A stretch of 64,000 nucleotides of DNA, taken from Semisulcospira habei (lineage: Eukaryota > Mollusca > Gastropoda > Semisulcospiridae). Position 1 is the stretch's first letter. Every line of letters starts with the position of its first letter. Shown here piece by piece: positions 51,254 through 61,504 of this stretch. The notes under the pieces were generated by a model. The model searched no databases and had not been told where the DNA came from. It worked only from the letters and a program-made list of their open reading frames with translations. Position numbers and translations under genes: made by a program. The stretch is taken from positions 232,402,764 to 232,466,763 of the forward strand of contig BTPG01000004.1 in the NCBI GenBank assembly GCA_036245525.1, read 5' to 3'.

Positions 51254-51467
51254 TTAACCCATTCTACCTCAACACCGAAACCCCCAAATGTTGCCGTTGT
51301 CTTCTGAAGACTGCACTCTAGTGCAGGACACATATCGACCATGATAGTTCAAGGGTGATGCCAGAATAGCTTGGCGCCCATAGGCGCCAAGCTATTCTGG
51401 CATCACCCTTGAACTATCATGGTCGATCCAGATCTTGCTGTGGTGTGTCTGGGGTAGAATGAGTTAT
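51254..51467. mobile_element. TTAAC-terminal palindromic element, subfamily A
   Basis: TTAACCCATTCTACC at the left end, GGGGTAGAATGAGTTAT at the right. The central palindrome 51334-51427 is perfect: 45-bp arms (from ATCGACCATGATAGTTC) around loop CATA. Close relative of 34364-34577, including the GCCGTTGTCTTCTGAAGACT block. Confidence 0.9.
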
Positions 51468-51704
51468 ATGAGAGATGTGCATAATGTTACTACAAGCATT
51501 GTATTCAGTGTTTATGTACACATCATCATAATATGAAATATTTTGGCTGAGGAGTAGATGACATCATGTTTTTACAGACTGCATTTAGTTCTCACAAGTT
51601 CCACACAATTGCATACATACTGATGCAGTTCGTGTCTAAAACAAACCTTTCTTTAATCCTTATCATTCGGAATACACTAGTGTGTGAAATAAGTTTGACT
51701 AAAA

Positions 51705-51776
51705 TAGTTCAAGGGTAGTGCCAGAATAGCTTGGCGCCTCTAGGCGCCAAGCTATTCTGGCACTACCCTTGAACTA
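51705..51776. repeat. Solo perfect palindrome, mosaic of subfamilies
   Basis: 34-bp arms (TAGTTCAAGGGTAGTGCCAG ...) around loop TCTA, perfect. The outer TAGTTC and inner AATAGCTTGG match subfamily A while GGGTAGTGCCAG matches subfamily B, on both arms. No clear terminal inverted repeats around it. Confidence 0.9.
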
Positions 51777-51960
51777 AAGCCATTGGTCTATATCCTTATC
51801 TGTAAGTACAATAATGTAGCTTGCATATGGCAGTGTATAAATGTGAAGCTTTTAGCCTCAGTAGGATAGGGGTTAACCATAAAAAACTGCCCCCAAACTA
51901 GTCTGTTTGTTGTGAAATTATGTACTCAGCCAGTTGTCCACCATTTTTCCGTATATTCCC

Positions 51961-51992
<32 letters not shown>

Positions 51993-51993
51993 A
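51961..51993 (+). repeat. Poly-C / (CA)n tract
   Basis: About 17 C then CACACA units. Confidence 0.95.
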
Positions 51994-52146
51994 GTGAAAT
52001 CAATAACAGAAGTGCATTAATACAGTGTAGCTGTTGTGCTGGTATGATTTTGTTTTGTTTTCCTTTAATTTGGATGCCATTTAAAGCGTGTTCCTTGCAA
52101 TGTCACGGTGTGAAGTTATGTACTTCAGGACCTCATTCATCATTTC

Positions 52147-52792
52147 TGACAAGTGTATCAGGATGTCTGACCAGTGTATTAGGATGTCTGACCAGTGTAT
52201 CAGAATGTCTGACCAGTGTATTAGGATGTCTGACCAGGGTATCAGGATGTTTTACCAGTGTATTAGGATGTCTGACCAGTGTATTAGGATGTCTGACCAG
52301 TGTATTAGGATGTCTGACCAGGGTATCAGGATGTTTTACCAGTGTATTAGGATGTCTGACCAGTGTATTAGGATGTCTGACCAGTGTATTAGGATGTCTG
52401 ACCAGTGTATTAGGATGTCTGGCCAGTATATTAGTATGTCTGACCAGTGTATTAGGATGTCTGACCAGCGTGTCAGGATGTCTGACCAGTGTATCAGGAT
52501 GTCTGACCAGTGTATCAGGATGTCTGACCAGTGTATCAGAATGTCTGACCAGTGTATCAGGATATCTGACCAGTGTATTAGGATGTCTGACCAGTGTATC
52601 AGGATGTCTGACCAGTGTATCAGAATGTCTGACCAGTGTATCAGGATGTCTGACCAGTGTATCAGGATATGTCTGACCAGTGTATTAGGATGTCTGACCA
52701 GTGTATCAGGACTGGGATGTCTGACCAGTGTATTAGGATGTCTGACCAGTGTGTCAGGATGTCCGACCAGTGTGTCAGGATGTCTGCCTGTT
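52147..52792 (+). repeat. 21-bp minisatellite, ~30 copies
   Basis: Unit AGGATGTCTGACCAGTGTAT plus one base (C or T). The period is a multiple of three and stop-free in two frames, giving long heptad ORFs (for example 51912-52676). These have no start context or composition of a gene. Two small insertions near 52670 and 52710 break the phase. Confidence 0.96.
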
Positions 52793-53018
52793 TAGTGTAG
52801 TTCTTACTGTGGTTATGTGTATCTTTGAATACCACAAATACCTGTACCAATCATAATGCATTTGTAGCCCTTTTCATGTCTAAAATGTGTCTTATTTACA
52901 CAAATAAGCCGTGTCTGTCATGGCCTGCCTATGTTTTATACTACTTACATTGAAAGCCGGGTTTTGTAGCTGTGAAAATAAGTATCACACCCACTGGTTT
53001 GTTCTGTTTAGGTAATGG

Positions 53019-53023
53019 TGGGT

Positions 53024-53068
<45 letters not shown>
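53019..53068 (+). repeat. Poly-T tract (~45)
   Basis: Uninterrupted T run; on the minus strand a poly-A that could be a retroposed tail, but no element was recognised upstream of it. Confidence 0.95.
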
Positions 53069-53072
<4 letters not shown>

Positions 53073-53204
53073 AGCTTGGAGTATTAGAGAGATCATTTTC
53101 TTTGGAAAATTGATAAATGTCAAGTTATGTACACTTTCTTTTTCCTGAAAATGTTCAGTTTCTTTGGGGTCCGAAAACTTTGCTTTCACTCTAGCTGATA
53201 AGAT

Positions 53205-53442
53205 TATTGAACAGTCTTGCCAAGGCGCTTTTTGTATGAACAGTTTTGCCAAGGTGCTTTTTGTATGAATAGTCTTGCCAAGGTGCTTTTTGTATGAATA
53301 GTCTTGCCAAGGCGCTTTTTGTATGAACAGTCTTGCCAAGGCGCTTTTTGTATGAACAGTCTTGCCAAGGTGCTTTTTGTGTGAACAGTCTTGCCAAGGT
53401 GCTTTTTGTATGAATAGTCTTGCCAAGGTGCTTTTTGTATGA
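53205..53442 (+). repeat. 29-bp minisatellite, ~8 copies
   Basis: Unit GAACAGTCTTGCCAAGGCGC followed by TTTTTGTAT. Because 29 is not a multiple of three but contains no minus-strand stop, all three minus frames stay open and read the same peptide in rotation. Confidence 0.95.
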
Positions 53443-54732
53443 ACTTCTTGGCATTATTACTCAGGAAATAAAAATGTGTACTAACTTTTGTGATGGTGTC
53501 AATGGTTATATACACAATGCTAACTGTTTGTGCAGTAAAATAACATAAATAAAGGTTTTATCATCACAAAAATACCACAGGATGTGGCGTCTTGTTTTGA
53601 ATTTGATGTGTCATTTGTCTGTACCTTTAAGGTTGTTGAATATATCTACATTTTTTAATTGAAAACTGTCGTTAGATGTTTTTGAGAGCCTTGTTGAGTC
53701 TGGAGGCTGTTGCCACGCTGACAGACCCATGGTCCCGGGCGTTTTTGTTTATAGTCTAGCAGATTACGCAATTTCTGCAAGAGGTAAGTAGTTCGTCAAA
53801 AGAGTAACAATGGTTTGCAGGTACGAACCGAAAGTACTAATGCCAGATTGTTTGTGCACAGCAACAATATTTGTCCTTAGGATGGAGATATTCTTGTAGA
53901 AGAGTTTTTTATTTTTTAAAGCTATTTGTTTGCTGTAGTCCTCGTACACGGCCCGGATAAGGTGCAAGACATTTTTTGTGAGTAACATTGAAAATTTGAA
54001 AGCATACAAGTTACAAGTTTATTCCAGTGAGTAAATTAAAATCATGAGCAAGTAAACATGTATACATATTTACGATAAAATAATTCAAAAGTAATATTTT
54101 TAATTTAATTTTCAAAATGGCGGTCAGCGAGATGCCTTCGAAAGAAGTCGATCAGACGTGGACGGTTGATGCAGGTTTCCTTTGCTCCTGAAACGAGACA
54201 GAGATTATTTTGGATTTGAACGTTGAAGTACATCTTATCAACGTCATATACGTTATTTGTCCTAGTCTGGAAAACAGCTTTCCCATAGAACTCGATCTTT
54301 TGTGAGAGGAAGGAATATCAAAAGTAAACTTTTCATATGAGCTTAATAATACTTCAGTGTGAGTTTTTTCTTCTTTTTTTCAGTTTTTCCCACGTTCATA
54401 ATGTACCTGTAGTCTCTTTAAAGCTTTGCTGATGTCATGATGACCATATCAGATTATCTTCTTTCATATAAAAACACTTTGTACTTTAATTTTAATTGGT
54501 TTCATTGCTGTAAAGGTTATTAAGAGTCACTTTTCTGCAGTTAGTGTAAAAAAAATTCCCTTACTGAATGATGTAGAACATCACCCAGGAACTGTGAACT
54601 CACTGCACTTGAGCAAACCCAAGCAGCGCTCGAGATAAACGAGATCAGTGCATATAGTAGCAATTGCATTGTTTTACTTCTTCTTTTCTCTGCGTTTGTC
54701 CTGTAATTTGTTATTTGCAATTCGCGGTTTAT
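53443..54732. other. Mostly no recognised feature; weak first-exon candidate at 54117-54174
   Basis: ATG at 54117 in an ideal context (CAAAATGGCG) opens MAVSEMPSKEVDQTWTVDA, ending at a possible GTTTCC donor (54175) in phase 1, the same phase as the zinc-finger gene's first exon. No partner exon is convincing; zinc-finger-like relics lie 1.6 kb downstream. Speculative. The rest shows nothing. Confidence 0.2.
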
Positions 54733-54949
54733 TAACTCATTCTACCCCATCACCGAAATCTTTAAATTTTGCCGTTGTCCTCTGAAGACTGCTTTGCAGT
54801 GCAGGACACTGGTCGACCATGATAGTTCAAGGGTGATGCCAGAATAGCTTGGCGCCCATAGGCGCCAAGCTATTCTGGCATCACCCTTGAACTCAGTATC
54901 ATGGTCGATCCTTATCTTCCTGTGGTGTGTCTGGGGGAGAATGGGTTAA
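54733..54949. mobile_element. TTAAC-terminal palindromic element, subfamily A, with 3-4 bp interruption
   Basis: TTAACTCATTCTACCCC at the left, GGGGGAGAATGGGTTAA at the right. The palindrome 54814-54908 matches 51334-51427 except that an extra CAG-type insertion separates GAACT and ATCATGG in the right arm, the only break seen in subfamily A. Confidence 0.88.
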
Positions 54950-55740
54950 GTAATAATACAAGAGTTCAGTGTAACCGATATTTTGGTATGTAATTAAAAA
55001 AAAATGGTTACTGTCTTAATTTCTTGCGTTTAAATTTAGGGGGTATGTTTTGTTTTGTCCTTAATACTTTCATAAAATATTGTTTACATTTATTCATTTG
55101 GCTTTCTGTGGGTGTCTACTATACGAATCCTTAAAATAAAAGTGCTAAAATTGGCATTTCTCGCCTTGTATTGCTTTCTGCGAAAGGAGATTATGTTTGT
55201 GCGTCTGAAAATGTAATAGCCGACGCTGTCTAGACCAGAAACTCTGTTTCTGTGCCTGCAATTTACGGGCAACTTTTGATGTAATTTTTTTCCTACATAC
55301 ATCCCACACACTTTAAATTGAGAACAAAGATTGTAAATAGGTAAAACATAGGGAAAAATTGAGCGTATTTTCAATACTTTGTTTTGGAATAAAAGCGGGT
55401 GGGGATGATTTAGAGCAAATATCTGAGAAAGAATACCCTTTCTATTTCTCTCATTTACATTTTCTAGCCGGCATGTGTTTGGTCATCACAAAATGCACTA
55501 GCTCTTTGGCAGACAATGTTTGTTTTTTGTAATGAAATTTTCTCCATGAAAAGGGAAGTCTCTAATCTGAAAACTGTGATACGTGTGTCACATTGTTAAT
55601 CCATGCCTGTGAAATACTTTGCGAGTGCTATAAATACCTACCATTGCTGCCTAAACCCGTAACCCAACATACATGCAAAATATGCCACAGGCAACTGACC
55701 ACAAAAGTCACTTAGTGACAGGCTGTCAACTTGACAACAC
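54950..55740. other. No recognised feature
   Basis: A/T-rich; a 94-codon minus ORF (55090-55374) without recognisable motif. Confidence 0.5.
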
Positions 55741-55751
55741 GTTTACACCCA

Positions 55752-56035
55752 CAGGGTGAATGTCACAAACAGTGTACAGAGTGTAGTGTTAGATTCACTG
55801 AAACTAGCAGCACAATGGATAGCCGCACAGACCTGACAGACTGTAGTGTTGGATTCACTGAAACTAGCAGCACAAATGGATCGCCGCACAGACCTGACAG
55901 AGTGTAGTGTTGGATTCACTGAAACTAGCAGCACAAATGGATCGCCGCACAGACCTGACAGAGTGTAGTGTTGGATTCACTGAAACTAGCAGCGCAATGG
56001 ATAGCCGCACAGACCTGACAGAGTGTAGTGTGAAA
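55752..56035 (+). pseudogene. Minisatellite derived from a C2H2 zinc-finger exon
   Basis: About four units of ~66 bp each contain GAGTGTAGTGTTGGATTCAC. The first unit reads HKQCTECSVRFTETSS, clearly homologous to HKCTECSASFTQSG of the gene at 24877, and is preceded by CCCACAGGGTGAATGTCACA, the counterpart of the H-TGQKPHK linker. Later units lost the histidines and a frameshift intervenes. A decayed finger that expanded as a tandem repeat. Confidence 0.7.
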
Positions 56036-56174
56036 GTGTCCACACATCATGTTGTTTTCAGATCGGCTGGCAAGTGGTCATGCAGAAAAAAGTGGACACG
56101 TAAGCAATTAAAATAGACCAAAATCCAAATAATGATGTGTGCAAGTTGTCATGCTAAATGGCTGCTGTGTTAAC

Positions 56175-56315
56175 ACAGTTAGCCCAAACACTATAGCGGG
56201 AGATGGATTGAGCATGATAATTCAAGGGTAGTGCCAGATTAGCTTGGCGCCTGAAGGTTGGAGCTGATCTGGAGCTAACCTTGAATTACCATGCTGGATC
56301 CATCTCCTGCAACTG
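56175..56315. mobile_element. Degenerate palindromic element (subfamily B)
   Basis: GATTGAGCATGATAATTCAA, GGGTAGTGCCAGATTAGCTT and GGCGCCTGAAGG fit subfamily B. The right arm is rearranged (GGAGCTGATCTGGAGCTAAC ...) so the hairpin is only partial. GTTAGCCC near 56178 may be the left terminus. Confidence 0.7.
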
Positions 56316-56649
56316 GGACATACAATGTAGTTGATGGGTGACATCTGGAGAACTTGGGACTTGTGGGGTTAGGCGGGTTGTCAGTTTCAACACTGACGTG
56401 TACCATATGTCTTCTGATCTGTGATTTTGTATCTTACGGCTCCGAGCAACACAGTTGATTTGTAAGGAAACAATGGAGCACACCCATGGCCGAATAACAG
56501 CGTCAGAGTGTGAAGAGATTACAGGAAACGGCTGGGTGGAGGCTTCGCGTCGACAGCACTGGGACAAGGAAGACAATTGCACAATTTGCTTATCATGATG
56601 TCATGTTGTAGTCCTCAGTGAGTGTGTAAATGACCTACATTGTGAACCT

Positions 56650-57322
56650 TTTCATATAGTGCACTGTTACATAGAGTACATGTATGTAATCATAGTGCAT
56701 GGTTCCATAGAGTACATGTATGTAATCATATAGTGCATGGTTCCATAGAGTACATGTATGTAATCATATAGTGCATGGTTCTATAGAGTACATGTATGTA
56801 ATCATAGTGCATGGTTCCATAGAGTACATGTATGTAATCATAGTGCATTGTTCCATAGAGTACATGTATGTAATCATATAGTGCACTGTTCCATAGAGTA
56901 CATGTATGTAATCATAGTGCATTGTTCCATAGAGTACATGTATGTAATCATATAGCGCATTGTTCCATAGAGTACATGTATGTAATCATAGTGCATTGTT
57001 CCACAGAGTACATGTATGTAATCATAGTGCAATGTTCCATAGAATACATGTATGTAATCATAGTGCATTGTTCCATAGAGTACATGTATGTAATCATATA
57101 GTGCATTGTTCCATAGAGTACATGTATGTAATCATATAGTGCATTGTTCCATAGAATACATGTATGTAATCATACAGTGCATTGTTCCATAGAGTACATG
57201 TATGTAATCATAGTACATGGTTCCATAGAGTACATGCATGTAATCATAGTGCATTGTTCCATAGAGTACATGTATGTAATCATATAGTGCATTGTTCCAT
57301 AGAGTACATATATGTAATCATC
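56650..57322 (+). repeat. ~38-41-bp minisatellite, ~17 copies
   Basis: Unit AGTGCATTGTTCCATAGAGT followed by ACATGTATGTAATCAT(AT). Spacing varies by a 2-bp AT. ACATGTATGT gives short palindromes. Confidence 0.95.
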
Positions 57323-57407
57323 TTTCTCAACGTACCTGCAAATCAGCCAGTTGATCTTATTTCAGATTGTTGGTTGATGTTTATAATCGGTTCCCTTGGT
57401 CAAATGC

Positions 57408-59157
57408 ACTGTGGAATGCCCTACTTATGGAACATCTCGTGACGTGTCCAGCCTAACGTCCCAGTAGTAGAGGCAGTCTAGTTATCACTGTGCTCTACTT
57501 ATGGAACATCTCATGACGTGTCAAGTCTGACGTCCCAATAGTAGAGGCAGTCTAGTTATCACCGTGCTCTACTTATGGAACATCTCATGACGTGTCAAGT
57601 CTGACGTCCCAGTAGTAGAGGCAGTAGAGTTATCACCATGCTCTACTTATGGAACATCTCGTGACGTGTCAAGTCTGACATCCCAGTAGTAGAGGCAGTC
57701 TAGTTATCACCGTGCTCTACTTATGGAACATCTCGTGACTTGTCGAGTCTGACGTCCCAGTAGTAGAGGCAGTCTAGTTATCACCGTGCTCTACTTATGG
57801 AACATCTCGTGACGTGTCAAGTCTGACGTCCCAGTAGTAGAGGCAGTCTAGTTATCACCGTGCTCTACTTATGGAACATTTCGTGATGTGTCAAGTCTGA
57901 CGTCCCAGTAGAAGAGGCAGTCTAGTTATCACCATGCTCTACTTATGGAACATCTCGTGACGTGTCAAGTCTGACGTCCCAGTAGTAGAGGCAGTAGAGT
58001 TATCACCGTGCCCTACTTATGGAACATCTCGTGACGTGTCCAGTCTGACGTCCCAGTAGTAGAGGCAGTCTAGTTATCACCGTGCTCTACTTATGGAACA
58101 TCTCGTGAAGTGTCCAGTCTGACGTCCCAGTAGTAGAGGCAGTAGAGTTATCACCGTGCCCTACTTATGGAACATCTCCTGTCGTGTCAAGTCTGACGTC
58201 CCAGTAGTAGAGGCAGTAGAGTTATCGCCGTGCCCTATTTATGGAACATCTCGTGACGTGTCCAGTCTGACATCACAGTAGTAGAGTTATCACCGTGCCC
58301 TACTTATGGAACATCTCTTGACGTGTCCAGCCTGACGACCCAGTAGTAGAGGCAGTCTAGTTATCACCTTGCCCTACTTACTGACGTCCCAGTAGTAGAG
58401 GCAGTCTAGTTATCGCCGTGCCCTACTTATGGAACATCTCGTGACGTGTCCAGTCTGACGTCCAGTAGTAGAGGCAGTAGAGTTATCGCCGTGCTCTACT
58501 TATGGAACATCTCCTGACGTGTCCAGTCTGAAGTCCCAGTAGTAGAGGCAGTCTAGTTATCGCCGTGCCCTACTTATGGGACATCTCGTGACGTGTCCAG
58601 TCTGACGTCCCAGTAGTAGAGGCAGTAGAGTTATCGCCGTGCTCTACTTATGGAACATCTCGTGACGTGTCCAGTCTGACGTCCCAGTAGTAGAGGCAGT
58701 CTAGTTATCGCCGTGCCCTACTTATGGAACATCTCGTGACGTGTCCAGTCTGACATCCCAGTAGTAGAGGCAGTAGAGTTATCGCCGTGCTCTACTTATG
58801 GAACATCTCGTGACGTGTCAAGCCTGACGTCCCAGTAGTAGAGGCAGTCTAGTTATCGCCGTGCCCTACTTATGGAACATCTCGTGACGTGTCCAGTCTG
58901 AAGTCCCAGTAGTAGAGGCAGTCTAGTTATCACCGTGCTCTACTTATGGAACATCTGACGTGTCAAGTCTGACGTCCCAGTAGTAGAGGCAGTCTAGTTA
59001 TCACCGTGCCCTACTTATGGAACATCTCGTGACGTGTCAAGTCTGACGCCCCAGTAGTAGAGGCAGTCTAGTTATCACCGTGCCCTACTTATGGAACATC
59101 TCCTGACTTGTCCAGTCTGACGTCCCAGTAGTAGAGGCAGTCTAGTTATCGCCGTGT
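57408..59157 (+). repeat. 74-bp satellite-like array, ~23 copies
   Basis: Unit GTGCTCTACTTATGGAACAT, CTCGTGACGTGTCAAGTCTG, ACGTCCCAGTAGTAGAGGCA, GTCTAGTTATCACC. Variants GTGCCC, GTCCAG and ATCGCC co-segregate in neighbouring units. Deletion-shortened units near 58270 and 58380. Confidence 0.96.
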
Positions 59158-59174
59158 TTTGCACTGCATGTTAA

Positions 59175-59390
59175 TTAACCCTTTTGGCCCCAAGGTATCA
59201 TTTCTCAAAGTGTGGAGTTGTTGCCTGAGGCGACTACGTACCAGCTGCAGGAGATAGATCGACCATGATAATTCAAGGGTAGTGCCAGATGAGCTTGGCG
59301 CCTGAAGGCGCCAAGCTCATCTGGCACTACCCTTGAATTATCATGGTCAGTTCATCTACCGCTGTAGGTCGTTGGGGCTGGATGGGTTAA
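59175..59390. mobile_element. TTAAC-terminal palindromic element, subfamily B
   Basis: TTAACCCTTTTGGCCCCA at the left mirrors TGGGGCTGGATGGGTTAA-type sequence at the right (59374-59390). The central palindrome 59261-59348 is perfect: 42-bp arms (GACCATGATAATTCAAGGGT ...) around loop TGAA. It differs from subfamily A at several positions, each change present on both arms. Confidence 0.9.
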
Positions 59391-59629
59391 CCTAACTGTG
59401 TAACCGCGAAATAAGCGCAAATTCTGTCTGCCATTATGCCCTATGCTGAATCGTCACTTATTGCAAGCGATGCAGCGCACCCCAGAATAGACTGTACTTG
59501 TGGATGGGTTTGTCATCAGTCAACCGAACTGCATCATTTGCCACATGGGCCTGCAAATTCGCAACACAATTTTATGTTATGTAATAAAGGTATCTATTAC
59601 CTAGTGGCTTTACCTGGTTTGTGTTTCCT

Positions 59630-59660
59630 ACTCTGTGTGTGTGTTTGTGTGTGTGTGCGT
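59630..59660 (+). repeat. Short (TG)n tract
   Basis: About 14 TG units with one TTTG interruption. Confidence 0.9.
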
Positions 59661-59724
59661 TCTGGATTTCTTTGTTTAGTAAACCAGTTGACACATTAGG
59701 CGCTAACTTTTTATGATGATGGCC

Positions 59725-61500
59725 CTTCAATCCTGTCAGCTCCAAGGTCCCATTTCTCAAATTGTGAAGGTGTTGCCTAACGACCACATACCATGCAGGA
59801 GATGGGTTGATCATGATAATTCAAAGGTAGTGCCAGATGGGCTTGGCGCCTGAATTATCAAGATCAATCCATCTCCTATCTCATCTGGCACTACCCTTGA
59901 ATTATCATGATCAATCCATCTCCTCTCTCATCTGGCACTACCCTAAAATTATCATGATCAATCCATCTCCTATCTCATTTGGCACTACCCTTAAATTATC
60001 ATGATCAATCGACATCTCCAAGCTCATCTGGCACTACCCTTGAATTATCATGATCAATCCATCTCCTATCTCATCTGGCACTACCCTAAAATTATCATGA
60101 TCAATCCATCTCCTATCTCATTTGGCACTACCCTTAAATTATCATGATCAATCGACATCTCGAAGCTCATCTGGCACTACCCTTAAATTATGATCAATCC
60201 ATCTCCTATCTCATCTGGCACTACCCTAAAATTATCATGATCAATTAATCTCCTATCTCATTTGGCACTACCCTTAAATTATCATGATCAATCGACATCT
60301 CCAAGCTCATCTGGCACTACCCTTAAATTATGATCAATCCATCTCCTATCTCATCTGGCACTACCCTTAAATTATCATGATCAATTAATCTCCTATCTCA
60401 TCTGGCACTACCGTTAAAATATCATGATCAATCCAACTCCTATCTCATCTGGCACTACCCTTGAATTATCATGATCAATCCATCTCCTATCTCATCTGGC
60501 ACTACCGTTAAAATATCATGATCAATCCAACTCCTATCTCATCTGGCACTACCCTTGAATTATCATGATCAATTAATCTCCTATCTCATCTGGCATTACC
60601 GTTAAAATATCATGATCAATCCAACTCCTATCTCATCTGGCACTACCGTTAAAATATCATGATCAAGCCAACTCCTATCTCATCTGGCACTACCGTTAAA
60701 ATATCATGATCAATCCAACTCCTATCTCATCTGGCACTACCGTTAAAATATCATGATCAATCCAACTCCTATCTCATCTGGCACTACCGTTAAAATATCA
60801 TGATCAAGCCAACTCCTATATCATCTGGCACTACCGTTAAAATATCATGATCAAGCCAACTCCTATCTCATCTGGCACTACCATTAAAATATCATGATCA
60901 ATCCAACTCATATCTCATCTGGCACTACCGTTTAAATATCATGATCAATCCAACTCCTATCTCATCTGGCACTACCGTTAAAATATCATGATCAATCCAA
61001 CTCCTATCTCATCTGGCACTACCGTTAAAATATCATGATCAATCCAACTCCTATCTCATCTGGCACTACCGTTAAAATATCATGATCAATCCAACTCCTA
61101 TCTCATCTGGCACTACTGTTAAAATATCATGATCAATCCAACTCCTATCTCATCTGGCACTACCGTTAAAATATCATGATCAATCCAACTCCTATCTCAT
61201 CTGGCACTACCGTTAAAATATCATGATCAATCCAACTTCTATCTCATCTGGCACTACCGTTAAAATATCATGATCAATCCAACTCCTATCTCATCTGGCA
61301 CTACCGTTAAAATATCATGATCAATCCAACTCCTATCTCATCTGGCACTACTGTTAAAATATCATGATCAATCCAACTCCTATCTCATCTGGCACTACTG
61401 TTAAAATATCTTGATCAATCCAACTCCTATCTCATCTGGCACTACCGTTAAAATATCATGATCAATCCAACTCCTGCTGCAGGGTCTGGTGGGTAAATGA
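59725..61500. mobile_element. Palindromic element whose arm has expanded into a 47-bp satellite
   Basis: The left part (CCAAGGTCCCATTTCTCAAA ... GTTGATCATGATAATTCAAA) aligns to the left half of 59175-59390. The right edge (CTGCTGCAGGGTCTGGTGGG near 61475) resembles the right half. Between them, about 34 copies of a 47-bp unit built from the right palindrome arm: CTCATCTGGCACTACC(C/G)TT, (G/A)AA(A)TATCATGATCAATCCA. Early units keep the arm sequence CTTGAATTATC; later units have drifted to GTTAAAATATC and are homogeneous. Confidence 0.88.
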
Positions 61501-61504
61501 TCTG

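Noticed and set aside
51912..52795. 235-254-residue cysteine-rich repeat proteins
   Set aside because: Pure translation of a 21-bp minisatellite; two frames are open at once and there is no splice or start context.
52941..53515. Overlapping 87-161-residue basic repeat ORFs
   Set aside because: A 29-bp stop-free unit read in all three minus frames.
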